From positions 30,854,101 through 30,918,100 of the forward strand of contig CM073321.1 of the NCBI GenBank assembly GCA_037043015.1: a stretch of 64,000 bases of DNA, written 5' to 3'. The translations under genes were made by a program, and so were the position numbers. This document shows positions 12,555-25,229 of this stretch, in pieces. The DNA is from Bryum argenteum. Lineage: Eukaryota; Streptophyta; Bryopsida; Bryales; Bryaceae. Every line of letters begins with the position of its first letter. Position 1 is the stretch's first letter. Below the pieces are notes generated by a model, which worked only from the letters and a program-made list of their open reading frames with translations, made no database searches and was not told where the DNA came from.

Positions 12555-12740
12555 GCGAATGCGCATAGAAGGCGACCGGCGGTTCGGCTAGGTCGCCACA
12601 GCCAAATCGGCGGTCGCCCTAACAACAACGCTGTCGCGCCATATGAACCGGCGGTCGCCATGGCCTTCACTTCATCGCGCTAGCTGGACCGCCGGTGGCC
12701 CTAGCCCTGACCTTGTTGGACCGCCGGTCGCCCTAGAAAT
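12555..12740. repeat. GGCGACC repeat cluster upstream of hAT transposase
   Basis: About six copies of GCGACCGGCGGT/ACCGCCGGTCGCC-type units lie 150-330 bases upstream of the transposase start. Their position suggests a promoter element or autoregulatory transposase-binding site. They belong to the same motif family as the element termini. Confidence 0.7.
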
Positions 12741-13297
12741 GACAGATTTTTTCGACGAAGAGCACTTTACTCCTCAACCACAAATTTGTAGGGGGCCATG
12801 GTCAATATCCATGGTCCATGCAGTACAACGACCCTGAACTACCGTCCCGGAGACCATGCGGCTCAAAAATGTTTGATTGGCAATTGTCTTTTTATTTTTT
12901 AATTTGTTTTTTAAAAACAAAAAAAAGGAACATGGGAAGGCAAGAGAGAGAACAATAAGGACTCATATTAGAAAATAGAGTTTTAACTTCTCTTGCTCCA
13001 AATCCAAAAAATAAAGGGATCAATATTGCTCAATCCACATTCCCTAAATAATTAAGAATAATATAAAATGTCATATATCAATGAAGGTACCTTGGACATT
13101 GAAGGTTTTTCCCTTATGCTTATACCAAATGCAATAGTGAGATTTCATTCACCAAGAATATTTAAATTGAAGAAAATCAAAAACTTCATATTCACATTCA
13201 ACGTTTCTGCATACAAAATGACAATTGCACTTAGTGTTGGATATTGAGTACACTACTTTTCAACAACTGCATCTAAACGTGATTAACATACTACCGG
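12741..13297. other. Gene-free interval
   Basis: AT-rich sequence between the promoter side of the hAT transposase and the 3' end of WCHI copy A. No coding signal is seen. Confidence 0.4.
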
Positions 13298-13973
13298 TCA
13301 TTCTTCGCTTGGGCCCCCTTCATTATAAAGTTGGCTTGGCCCCCCTTCATCCAAATGTGCTTCATCTTCCTCCATCGTTTGGTTCGGCTCCCCTTCATCC
13401 ACTTCGCGCCTTTCGGTTGTTTTCTTTTGAATCTGACCAAACTATGTCCTCATCAGGGATTCCTCCTCTGTAACCCCTAGGCGTTGTAAGACCTTCTCGT
13501 GGGTTGGCCGCTGGATAAGGAGCTCGCGGAATATGGGATTCTGTAGGCTTAATTGTTTGAGGGGATTTTTTTAACGTCCTCCAATCCACCTCCCTCTCCA
13601 AAATTATCTCCGCGTACACCATTTGTGCTATGTTGTACGAAACCTCGTTGCTCACCACATGCACACCGGCGTAGAAAAACTTCCACACTTCAGTGCATCG
13701 TTGCACAAATTCATCGTGATTGCAATAGTGCAAATTCGCGCTATTCAAGCGGCAATGAAACTCGTGACGATAGTGTGGAAACAAATGGCCGATGTGGCAC
13801 CAAGCAATGTACCACTTGCAAGTCTTAAGGGTCCACGGTCCCTCTACTGTGGCCCACCCCTGAAAAGCATGTTGCGTGGGATCTATGAAAATCTTGTGAA
13901 ATCTTCTTTGCTTCTTTCCTTTCCTCTTGCGGTCCTTGTCTCTCGCTATCTTTCGCTCCTCGCTAGGCGTCAT
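13298..13973 (-). pseudogene. WCHI family gene, copy A
   Basis: The start is ATG 13973 (MTPSEERK), aligned with MATPGQLRK of copy D rather than the upstream ATG 13994. The N-terminus is basic (KDRKRKGKKQRR), followed by a tryptophan (AFQGW) and the family core: WCHIGHLFP, RHEFH, N-x-ANLHYC, FVQRCTEVW, NEVSYNIAQMVYAE and VDW. His and Cys spacing suggests metal binding (inference). The frame ends at a stop near 13395, but a shifted frame continues an acidic, repetitive tail (DEGGPSQ, NEGGPSEE) to 13298, so one frameshift is likely. A GGCGACC cluster lies about 280 bases upstream. Function is unknown. Confidence 0.55.
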
Positions 13974-14254
13974 CGTCACCCAAATGCTAACCAACGAAGA
14001 AAGTTTTAAAATAACTCAAAACAAAGTTATATCTATTCCGTGGACAAACACAGAATTTGAAATAACTCGAAAATTGGGGAGCATGCATGTGTAAAAAGTA
14101 AACGTGTGGCACGGGAGTGCCAATCACCGTACGCTCTAGCGCTCGAACAAGCAGGCGGCAACCAGAGGTCGACACCAGACAATGCGCAAGGCCCGACACG
14201 TGGAGGTGAAAAATGGCAACTACCGGTGTCCGCGCGCGTATTTGTAACTCTGGT

Positions 14255-14470
14255 GCTAGGGCGACCGCCGATTCAGCGGATGGGCGACCGACGATCCACC
14301 TAATGGGCGACCTTCGGTCAGAGGGCGCGACCTCCAAATGAGAGGGCACGACGTATGTCTGGAGGCGCGACCTCTAGATCGGACGGGCGAACGTCGGTCG
14401 CTGGGGTGACCGCCGATCCAGCTCGTGGGCGAACGTAGGTCAGTGGGCGACCGCCGGTCCAGCTCATGGG
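14255..14470. repeat. GGCGACC repeat cluster upstream of WCHI copy A
   Basis: About ten units alternate between GGGCGACCGCCGATCCAG and GGGCGAACGTCGGTC forms. The cluster ends about 280 bases upstream of the copy A start. Confidence 0.7.
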
Positions 14471-14840
14471 CAAGGACTAACCTTCCTCTTAGCGTATTTG
14501 TCAAAATAATCAAAGCAGTAACGAATTTATATAATGGCTTTTGGTGGCAAGTATTTGAAACCATCAAAACTATAAAAAAAAAGAGATAAAATAGATAAAT
14601 GGGGCAATAATGTGATTTTAATACTTGGACTTCCTAATAATGACCCTATGAAAATGATGGAATCATTTTAAAAACCATAGGGAAATTGCATCCATATGTC
14701 ATAATTTAGGTGCACCCACCACAACTTCGAATGATAAGGGAAAAGAGAATAAAAGGGTAGAGGAGTGATACTAACACTTGAATTAGGTAATACGGGCCTT
14801 ATGAATGTAATGGAAGTGTTCATAAAACCATAGGAGAATG

Positions 14841-16020
14841 CGAACTATGTGGTTGAATTTATATGGGGATATTTGAATCGGCAGGGTTTGAAGCAAGAGG
14901 GCATATGTAAATATATAAGCAAAAAGGGAGTGGAAGGGGTGTTGATAATTTTCCTAGGTGATTCATATAGTTTAAAAAATATAGTAAAAATCTTAGGGCC
15001 ACGGGAGGAACAAAAGTATTTTTCCCAAATTTCTAAAAATTAAATAATCATGTGAAAGTAAATGGTGTGCGCACATGCATACGAAAACAAAGTGGGGAAT
15101 GTAATTTGAACATTTGGACTAGCTAATATGGATCATATAAAAATGATGGAACCATCAAAAAGATTATAGGAAAACCTGATCTATTTTTCCCAAATTAATC
15201 TAGAATGTTCGAAGTAACTATAGCTTTAAATAATAGACAAAAAATAGTTAAATGCAGAGAAAAAATAATTTTAAGTCATGGACTAGTTAATAAGTATCTT
15301 ATGAACATGATGGAGCTATAAAAAAAATCGTAGGAGTAAAGGATCTATAGGGTGGATTTTGGTTGCAAGCACTTAGAAACACCGAAACTTCAAAAAATAA
15401 GAAAAAATAGATAAAGGGGGTAAGGGGACAATTTAAACACTTAGACTAGCTAATTATGATTCTATGGAAATGATGGTGTTATTTGAAAAATCGTGGGGAT
15501 AACGTATCTATAGGTCATCATTTCCTTGCAAGTCTTTTGAATTAGGAGAATATTGAATAATATAGGAAAAATAGATTTGTAGAAAGGGATAACGATTTTA
15601 AAACTTGTGTTGACTAAAAAAGACCTTATAAAAATTATGGAAGAATAAAATTTCATTTAAGAGAAACGTATCTACATGTCATGATTTACTTTGACTTTGT
15701 AGGATGCTGAGTAATAGAGGAAGTTATACTAAAGGGGGGAGTAGGTGGTTTTATTATTTTCTCTAACTGTATTAAATATATTGAATCATGAAAGAAGCGC
15801 CATGGAACTTGGATTTACATGGAAGGAAATACTTGGTGTTAATTTGATTCAACCCTGGCACGGTATAGGATACTTGGTGTTAATTTTATTCAGACCCTCC
15901 AGATCGCGCGACCACCAATACAGCGGATGGGCGAACGTCGGTCGCTAGGGCGACCGCCGATCCAGCCGATAAGCAAACGACGCTGACAGGGTGATCGGCG
16001 GTCTACGTGATGGGCGCGAA
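14841..16020. repeat. 1.1-kb block shared with hAT-B (50250-51430)
   Basis: The block runs from ATGTGGTTGAATTTATATGG to the GGCGACC cluster at 15895-16015 and is recognisable along its length at 50250-51430. The hAT-B copy lacks some internal segments and carries an extra MITE. It is non-coding. Sharing it supports common ancestry of the two elements beyond their ends. Confidence 0.8.
15895..16015. repeat. GGCGACC repeat cluster
   Basis: Four to five units (GCGACCACCAATACAGCGGA, GGGCGAACGTCGGTCGCTAG and similar). It lies at the end of the 1.1-kb shared block and no gene begins directly beside it. Confidence 0.65.
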
Positions 16021-16483
16021 TATTTGCTTCCCCCCCTTTTGCTTCAAATCTTTTTCCTGCATATTTGAAATCATGTACGATTATACTGAATCATTACCTT
16101 TAGATGTTTTGAGAGGTTTGTCAAAATATTCATCGACTCTAAATACTTGCAAGTAAATCCCACCATATATTTATAGGTAACTTCAGCAACTTAGTTACGA
16201 TTCCAAATTTTACAAATTATTTATTATTATCTAATCGTGGATTAAATATAATCAAAGCTTTCCAAAATTCAATATCATTATATATAAATATATATATGGA
16301 ATGGTATAGACAACATACTTTTTTAAAATAGCACTGTCCAAAGTATCCACCAACCTACCAACATACAAACCTACCAACTTAAATAATTACCAACCTACAT
16401 ACTAATCTATGCATCAATCACATCCAAATCTCGCACGCTTGTTTCACCCACATGAAAGTGTTCTACGTCACCAGTAGAACCTT

Positions 16484-17077
16484 CTAAAAGAGGAGTATGA
16501 TGCTCCTCTCGTTAACCTCTTCTTCATCAGAATTAGAATTTTCCCAAATATACACATCATCGGCATCCCCATCTTTTCGATGCCTTGCGGCCGTAAGACC
16601 TTCTCGTGGGTTTTCTGACAATGGAGCTCTTGGAATGTCTTGCTTGGTTGGAAGGAAGATTTGAGGCGATTTTTTCAATGAGCTCCAATCCACCACTTTC
16701 TCCAATATTACCTCTGCATACACCATTTGAGCAATATGATACGAAACCTTGTTCTTGGTGACATTCTTGCCTTTATAAAGGAACCTCCACACTTCAATAC
16801 ATCGTTGTACAAATTCGTCATGCTTACAATAGTGCAGATTTGCAGCATTTAATTTCAAGTGCGTCTCATGTCAAAAGTGTGGAAACAACTTGCTAATGTG
16901 GCACCAGGCGATGTAATTCTTCACTATTGACTGACTTCACACACCCTTTTCGGTCTCCCACCCCGGAAAAGCGTGTTGAATGGCATCTTGGAGAATACGG
17001 TGATTCCTCTTCTGTGTTTTTCCTCTCTTCTTGATTCGTTCATAGAGTACTATTTTACGTTCTGCAATTGTAGTCAT
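16484..17077 (-). pseudogene. WCHI family gene, copy B
   Basis: From ATG 17077 (MTTIAERK) one frame runs to 16484 with two in-frame TGA codons: one before the core, and one replacing the Arg of RH (HF-stop-HE; CGA to TGA by comparison with copy A). The core is WCHISKLFP, ANLHYCKHDEFVQRC, MVYAEVILEK and VDW; the tail is acidic. It is closest to copy A, including the IPRAP and NPREGLT motifs after the core. It has the same orientation as copy A and a GGCGACC cluster 200 bases upstream. Function is unknown. Confidence 0.6.
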
Positions 17078-17274
17078 TGTTACCTCCGACCACGGAAATG
17101 CGGCTATGATGTAATGTTAGATACAAAACACCAAAAATAGTGCAGTCCACGTTGGCCGTCCAATCAAGCAAGCAAGTGGCAACTTTGAGTCGACACCAGA
17201 CAATGCGCAACACCATGGCACGTGGACTGAAAAGTGACGACTACGGCCAATAACGATTGTATTTAACCTCCTGT

Positions 17275-17465
17275 GGCAGGGCGACCAGCGGTGTCACGGC
17301 GACATCGTTAGAGCGACCGCCGGTCCAGTGTTTCTTGTAAGACTCACTCTAGGGTGACCGCCGGTCCAGCTGCAGCAGACCTCCAGGGCGACCGGCGGTT
17401 CAGCTTCAGAAGAGTTTCGCTCCAGCCTGAGCGGAGCGGTTCGGGGCGACCGGCACTGTGCAGGG
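17275..17465. repeat. GGCGACC repeat cluster upstream of WCHI copy B
   Basis: About five units (GGGCGACCAGCGGT, GCGACCGCCGGTCCAGTG, GGTGACCGCCGGTCCAGC, GGGCGACCGGCGGTTCAGC). It lies 200 bases upstream of the copy B start. Confidence 0.65.
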
Positions 17466-17469
17466 GCAA

Positions 17470-18790
17470 CATTGCAAGGGCTCCCGCTCTTGTTCTTAGA
17501 TCCTCTTTATGCAATATTCAAGTTTTGAACTAACGGCTTCAAGCATCTCCCCCATTCCCCCCTTCAATCCTCCTCATCCCCCCTCATCCCCCCTCATTCC
17601 CTCTCATTCCCACTTGGTTCTTCCTATTTCTCATTCCCAAATGACAATGATTCTCATGGTCATGGGCATTTTGCCAAGAGCCGTGACCATGATACATGAA
17701 AAATGTAATTTTATGCTGATTGGATACTCTTGTGGTGTAATATGGATTTAGATCGATACAAGTTTAATCACAATTTTAGAATATAATTTTCAACATTCTC
17801 AAAAATCTCAACATAAAATACTCATCAAATATTGGTTCCAAAAGTACCCTCAGTAATGGGTTGATTAGAATGTCCGCAAATCATTAGTCTTCTTGACTTG
17901 AAATATTTACCTTCATATAGTGGTCACTCATTTTTTCTCCAAACATATAATATGTCATGATATATCACCTTTTAATTTGGTTAGCAGCTATTTCTCTCAG
18001 TGCTTAGTAGGCTATATGCACTAATCCCATTCACTTAATTGTATTTCAAGGCCTTATTATTTGACTTGCCAAAATTTTCAAAATCCTCCCCCCTCTCAAT
18101 TTAACCAATTCTATAATGTTATGAGGCAATAAACTCATTGCTAGGATAATCTATCAATCGGATATTGTATACGGAGATCTTATAATTTATTAAAGGCTCC
18201 ACTGATATAAAAAGAAACTAGAAATTGTTCTTGAATGTGATGTTAGAATATGAGGTGCAGTTTTGGTGCAAAAATGGTATCTTATCTAGATGCTAGAAAT
18301 TGACTACCTTGGATTACATTCTTATATTGTAGGTATTGAATCGTTAGGTGCATTAAAGTGTTTCATGCATTGAAGCGGCTGATGCTCTATAATTGAATTC
18401 ACATTTTATTGCTTATTATTAATGGTTAGGCACAATATGACTTGTTAAAATATACATCATACAAAATAATTTATACCATTGATGCCTACAAAGAAGACGA
18501 GGAATTCTCACCCCATCCTTCCTCCCATTCATTATTATCCATTTGGACCTCTCTTGTCCATTTCTTATGAATTGAATGATCATAAAATGGGAATTATGGG
18601 ACCCACGATCCGAAATTACTACCCTATGCGTACCTTCTTAATTTTTAAACTGATACATTATAAACTATAGGGCTCTTTTACCCCTCCCCCATCCAATATT
18701 CATCCTCATCTCATGATTCTCATCCTCGTAGGAGCTGCTACGAAACCTCATGCCCTCGCATTCAACATAAAGATAGGAATTCTCGATAGC
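17470..18790. other. Gene-free interval with short C-rich tandem stretch
   Basis: AT-rich sequence. At 17550-17625 a CCCCCCTCAT-type unit repeats several times; the short frame across it (17509-17751) is low-complexity and not supported as a gene. Confidence 0.4.
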
Positions 18791-18794
18791 AAAT

Positions 18795-19055
18795 AGGGCA
18801 ACCGTCGATTCAGCCGATGGGCGAACGTCGGTCGCTGGGGCGATCGGCGGTCCAGTCGATGAGCGAACGTCGGTCACAGGGCGACCGCCGGTATAACTCA
18901 TGGGCAAACGTCGGTAGCTCATGGGCGAACGTCGGTCGCTCGGCGATCGGCGGTACAGATAGGGCGATAGCTGGACCGGCGGGCGACCGGCGGTGCAGAT
19001 TTTGTAGACCGCCGGTCGCCTTATTACTGTGCTTAAGAACGCGACCGGCAGTCCA
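18795..19055. repeat. GGCGACC repeat cluster upstream of WCHI copy C
   Basis: About ten units in both orientations, ending roughly 110 bases before the copy C start codon. Confidence 0.7.
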
Positions 19056-19162
19056 TTTTCACACTTTGCGAGTCCCTCCTTTTCGCGCATTGACTAGTAT
19101 CAACTTCAGTGTTGCTGCTTGCTTGCTCGTAGAGGGACTTTGCGTTTCTACGGATTTTTTTT

Positions 19163-20032
19163 ATGGAGGCACTACCCGTTGTAGCGGGTACATCCATGGT
19201 GCCACATGACCGAGGTTGGATTGAGAAGAAGGGCATAGACATCTTGAAGAATCCGAAGATATTAGCGTTTAGAGGATGAGAGGAAGAAACGGAGCCGTGG
19301 TCTTCTGCCATATGTGAGAGATATGTGGAGTGGTGCCACATCAACAAGCTCTTTCCTCTACATCGGCACAATATTCATTGGCACAAGAATGAAGCAAACC
19401 TCCGAGAGTGCCACCATGACCTATTTAAAGAAAGATGCATATATGCTTGGCATTTGATATACGGTAACAACCATATGATTAAATATGAGGTTCCCTACTT
19501 TTTGGCAACAATGGCATATGCGGAAATGATTCTCGAGAAGCAGGTGGATTGGTCGACGCGTCCACGTTTGCCTATACAAGAGAAGAGTGAACCAATAGAG
19601 GTTGGAGAGACATCAAAGACTATTGAAGGAGATGGAATTGGAGCTATACCTATGAGCCCTAAGGCCAACGCGGAATTTTACACAGCAGGGTCTTCTTCCG
19701 AATCCTCGGAGGATGAACACACACACGAATACGAGCTCAGTGAACTGAGTGAACGAACTGGTCCTCCAAGAAATTGGACGGAGGGGATTTCCTATGAAGC
19801 AAATCCACTCCGAACAGTGGGTGGAAGATTATCTGAATTCATGGATACTTATCTCATGTTGTACAATTTCAGTATAGGAACATGCACGCAATTGGAGGAA
19901 GTATTGCACCATAGAAAGGAATTGGAAGCCCTCAAAGAAAGAGCCCTTTCTGCTGCTGAACCATACGATTTACAAGAAGATTGTCGGGAGACTTTGGAAA
20001 AAATTGGAGACTGCATAGCTTACATGGAGACC
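19163..20032 (+). pseudogene. WCHI family gene, copy C, 5' part (interrupted by MULE-S)
   Basis: From ATG 19163 (MEALPVVAGTSM) one frame runs to the MULE-S junction. A TGA at 19277-19279 replaces the conserved Trp of the AFRGW motif seen in copies A, B and D. The core is WCHINKLFPLHRH, ANLRECHHD, MAYAEMILEK and VDW. An acidic Ser-rich stretch and a Leu/Glu-rich, probably helical segment follow (QLEEVLHHRKELEALKERAL). At 20032 the frame meets MULE-S; three codons (Met-Glu-Thr) lie inside the duplicated target. The frame resumes at 39010. Function is unknown. Confidence 0.7.
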
Positions 20033-20669
20033 GGGGAATACACGTATGCGAGCAGAGAGCGGAGAGTGTAGAGCGTAGAGCGGTGAGAAATTAAAGAAAT
20101 TTACAAGGAATTTTTTGGGAGATTTTGAAACAAATGTACCCTATTACCAAAAAAAATTCTAAAAATAATATGTTTTTTAAAATATTGTCTTAAAATAACG
20201 GCTCTTAATTCCGTGGAAAATTTTTAAAAAATCTTAGTATCTATAACATAGTTACTAAATTAGGGCTGACGTCATCAATTAAATAAACACAAACATAAAC
20301 CAAATTTTCATAAATTCTTCAAACCTCTATCCAATTAGGGCTGACATCATCAACACCATGTAAGCAATCACTAGTATCTAATTCCACACTCGAAGTTTAA
20401 AAAAAAACATCAAAAGAAGGTATTATTTGCTAATTTTGAGAATTTTTGGCAGTTTTGGGGATAGTCTACTGTAAAGTTTTATTCACTATGACCTACGTAA
20501 TCAAAATATGAATATAAAAGCTTTGAAAATTTTATTCCAAAATACTAAAAGCAATGAAATATATAATATAATCAATCCAAATCCACATAATAATATAGTT
20601 AGACAAATAGTTTAGAAACTAAGTGTCTCAACCTAAGTATATCAAACTCAAAATACTAGGGCGTTGGCA

Positions 20670-23600
20670 TTAGTAACTATCGATGAATCCATTCTCATCA
20701 ACCTCGGCCTCATCGTCTATAAATCTAAGTACACGAGAATTATACTGGTGCTTATTACTACGCTTTGCAATTGGCGACGACGCGACTACAAGTTGGTTTG
20801 CAAGTTGCTCTGCATAGCAAGGTAAACCATAAGATTGAGGAGGAGTAAGTAGAAAGCTTGGAGTCCTTTCATTTTTGCACTTCAAATCTTCTAGTCTGTC
20901 AACACAAAGCACAGAACATAAAAAGTTAATACAAACACTTCAACCAAAAAGAGTACGATTAACTAGTCACTTTACAACTTACGCACTATTGATTTCCATG
21001 AAGGTAGATTTCTTTCGTGGTGCTCGACGAGATGGACGAACTGCGGCAGAGTTTGTCACTGAAACTGTTGGTACAACAATCTCCATAGGCTTCAAAAGAA
21101 CATCAAAAATCTCCTTGTCATTCTCGAGGGCTATCAAGTGGCGATTGCTCTCCTTGCAAGCAATTATAGATGCACCTGAAATTGAAATTATTATATTGTC
21201 AAGAACAACAAACAACAATAACTACAATATATGTTCAAAAATTACAATAAAACATTACATACCCGTGGATGCTGCATAATCTATGACAATGTCTCCTGGT
21301 TCAGTAAGGCAATCTACGAAGCATTGTATATATGACGGATGTTTTTCACGAGCGCCGCGCCAAGGGATCTCTCCGCTCATTTGTTGATTCTCTTCGTTAA
21401 TGTAATTGGTGGAAAAACCATTGTCATCAAGTCGTACCCCAACTTCGAACCAATCAGTAACATCCTTTGTGTCCCAACGTGAGCCGAGACGAGTGTAGAC
21501 CTTAACACTAAACGTCATAGTCTGCAGAAAAAGACATATATGCATTAGACTATTGGAATGCACGAATCAAATCATAAAAGGTGAATTAGATATAAGTTAC
21601 ATGAGAAAAGAAATAAATATACAAAGTAGTAAGCAGAATAACATTTTTTCATATATTACAACCCATATATTAAAGAATTAAAATTACAAAACAAAATGTT
21701 CTGAGAAAATAAACAAAATTTCATACCAAACATTCATACAATTTGATCAATTAAAATTGAACGAATGTCCATACAATATGAAAGATTCATTTAAACCATT
21801 GTAGCCAAATGAGTAAATTTTACAAACTTGTTTAATTATAATAATCAATCTTAAATCAGATTCGCGCAATAAACATAAAAGATTTCTTCACAATTCCTAT
21901 ACACTCATGCCTATCAGGCATGCCTTACATTTGCATGAAATAATGACAATCCTAATCCTAATTAATACGATACATAATAAATTGAAAAGCAAATCAGATA
22001 AAACTAATTTGAGAAGGAAAGAGTAATACCCGCTTATTCTTTGTAGTTGTGGAAGAAACGAAGAGGCCATTGATTCCATACCAATTGCGCACGCATTGAA
22101 AACGTGCAGCCTCTGCAGAGTCTTCCAACTCTTCAAGAACGTCTGGCTCATTAGGAAGGAAGAAAAGGATGACAGCATCATCGTGAAGATTCATGTGTGC
22201 AAATGTGAACAACCTGCCAAAGTACTCTTCACTTCGAGAATTCCATGAAGGAATTGAGTGGGGAGAAACGATAGGCACAGGTAGGTTCTCGGGAACATCG
22301 GCAATGAGAAGGTCAACGCCACCATGACGCCCATTCAAGTGGGATGTGCGCCGCGTACGAGTATGTTCAATCTGTTAATTACACAAGATTTAGATTAGAC
22401 TTGTGAGATATAGCTTAAAACAAAAGATGCTAAAATTTAGTAATGAGGTGAGGAAGAAAAATTTAACCTGTTGAAGGAAAGTTTGAATACGTAGATAGAG
22501 AGCTTTCCATTCTTTTTGAAGATCATTACACTTGCGAGTAATGATTTCCTCCATATTGCAATTTAGAAGCAGAAGTGACACAGGAAGTGATCGAGAAGCA
22601 CTTGAGGTTCTTGTGGGGATTTGCGGCTCACGGAAGAGAGGATCTCGAGGCAAATCTGAAGCAATACTAACATGTGTGGTAGAAGGGGCAACCTGAGATG
22701 GTGTTTGATTGCGTCGAGCTGAAATCTGTGCAACATTATAGGCAGTATGAAGAAGGTCAGGATCAGAGGACTGAGTGTGCTCATCAGGAGATATTGGCAC
22801 CTGAGAAGTTCTTTGACTAGCATTTGCTGTTCTCGTAAATGAACGAGTAGCAAAGGATGGGGTTGGTAGTGCCTCCTCTTGGGCATGCTTGTGCTTCTTT
22901 GATCGCTTGGAGTTGGAAGTCTTGGCAGGAACCTCTGTGATTTGAGTATCATCATCATCATCAAAAGTAATTGGAGTTTGTTCGACTACAAATGCTCCTT
23001 CAAGAGAGACATACACATCTCGCTCATCCGAAGGCACAAAATTTTCGACGCAATCTAGATACCATCCAGCAGATCCAAGGTGCTCTGCTGTAAAGCGAGC
23101 ACGATGAGCATCAGTAAACATGTAGTCTGCATTAGTTGAATCAAACCAATTGTTGAGGTAGTAAGGATGATCAATTGCGCCTTTTTTATGAAGCTCGTAT
23201 GCGACATACCTACAAAAAAACAACAAAGGAGGTGAGCGATACACATGATGAATCAGAATAAAAAGTATAATTATTAGTAGCACTTAAAAAGTAGATACCT
23301 AAAAGTCGCACGTCGAATCACTTTACTACCCTCCTCAAGAGAACCAAGAATTGATCCTTTTGCAAATTTAATAGGCGATCCACGAAGGAAAAACACATTA
23401 AATGATTTGTGCCAGACCATTCTTCTCCACTTCTCAATGTACGCTCTTGGTAGCATAAGTCCTCCGTCGACTTCACGAGTGACCTGAACATCATTCATTT
23501 GAATGATCTTTGTACACAGTTTGTCAACAGCGACTTCAAGCTGCATAGAAAACAGTATCAGAAACACAAACATGTAAAAACGTACGCAATCTAAAATATA

Positions 23601-25229
23601 AAGATTAATGAATTACTTGGGCCCAAAAGGATGCTTTGATCAGCCAAGCATCGAGTGACGCATCACAAAAAGGTTTCTCAATAGGAAAGTGATTATCCTT
23701 CCTTACGGATAATGATGAATTCCACCACTGAAGCCATGTGACTTTGAATTCTTTCTCGACTGCCGTAGAAGCAATTTTTTGAAGCTTTTCAATACTCATT
23801 TCTGGAGGCGTTCGTATTTGGTAATGAGTATTAATCTGCACATGATGGTTCAAAAATTAAATAAAAATACAATGGACTTACAAGTAATGCATATACATGA
23901 AAACTAATATATAACCTCATGGGCAAACGATTGGCCCAGCCGTGGATCTGCAACTGCAAGCAACTTCTCAAAACCTCTCCCCTTAAGCTGCTTGATCTTA
24001 GTAGCTGCGGCTTTTTCCATGTGTTTCCAAACCCCGGTTCCAGTACGTAAGTCTGCGGGAGTGGTTTCGTTGTACACAGTAAGGGATGCATCCGCAGTAG
24101 CAGCAATTTCACGCTATACAAGTAATGTCAAATGTTAGAATTTATTTGAAAATATAAAGGCAAATATATAGATAAAAATATAGGTGAGGAAAGAACAAAC
24201 TTACACGATAGAGAAAGGCAATGAAAACATCAACAGTCAATGTATACCACTTGTCTGGATTTCTATCACGCTCTTTAACACATGCTGCCATCTCTTCCTT
24301 GGTAATTAATTGTTTGAACTCTTCAAGCTTCATCTCTCCAAATGTGCGCATTCGCGTTAACGTCGCAGGCAAACTGCTTTTAACATGGTCATGCTCAGTA
24401 GACCTGCATGTTAAAAACAACAACAATTAGAATAGTAACTTTTGTCAAACACAACTTGTAACAATATTGAAAATATAATCTTACCAGTTAACATCGTTCA
24501 TTGCATTCAATAGAATGCTCTGCATGCCATTTCTTGCATCCACAATGATGCAATCAACGGATATGTGCCACTCAGGTTTCTTGGAGTGTAGTTCCTCGAT
24601 GTGACTCATCCACGCTATCAACCGATGGTTACCTTCATACACCCAAAACATCTTCCCAGAAAGACGTTTCAAATGCTCGTCTTTCGCCAAGAATTCTTCG
24701 AACTTGTTATTGGCAGGTATCCAATGCTTGTTCCAGTTAGATTTTATGCCATCCGTAACAACAAGTTTTTCATTGTCTTTATTCCATGGTGAAACATAAA
24801 GTGCACGATCACCTTCATGATAGCCTGATGCAAACTCGCGCTTAAGGCGAGTCACATCGATGGCGTTGAGAGGACAAACCAATGGCAAACTCCTCAATCG
24901 ACAGAGCGGAATGACCATACGTGCTTTCTCGGACGGTGCTAATCGAAGACTTGATATTATGGCTGTAGAATCACCCTTCAGTGTCATACGTAGCTGGTTC
25001 TCAGATTCCAATGGGTCCTTGAGCTCAGGTGGGTGGGGTGGAAGAGGAATAAGTGCCAAAGCATTGCTTGCACTTGCGTGAGCAACATCAACATCATCAT
25101 CTTCTGTTTGAACACAATTCACAACACATACATACAAATAATTTAGAACCATGAATTAAATGCATAAAATGTATCGAATGAAAATTATTTATATATACGG
25201 TCTAGGAAGTGATTGTCATTGTTGTGCAT
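20670..25229 (-). CDS. ParB-like and N6/N4-methyltransferase-like protein, 11 exons
   Basis: Exons 25229-25199, 25103-24485, 24403-24205, 24113-23916, 23835-23617, 23540-23299, 23209-22468, 22371-22030, 21521-21263, 21175-20983 and 20895-20670 total 3270 bases: 1089 residues plus stop. All introns are GT-AG, phases agree throughout and no stop is internal. Exon 1 (31 bases) is the least certain. Residues about 80-200 resemble a ParB-type fold (NAIDVTRLKREFASGY, then EGNHRLIAW at 168-175). Exon 7 is a low-complexity linker with KRSKKHKH. The C-terminal third has the beta-class order: a motif IV-like strand (DLLIADVPEN), then PGDIVIDYAASTGASIIACK and LIALENDKEIF, resembling motif I. DPPY is not conserved, so catalysis is doubtful. 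It reads toward the left MULE end. Domain names are my motif-level inference. Confidence 0.65.

Noticed and set aside
13987..14567. ORFs with DRRSP repeats (also at 18665-19090, 44046-44397, 51435-51849)
   Set aside because: These are the GGCGACC repeat clusters read on the minus strand; no codon structure beyond the repeat.
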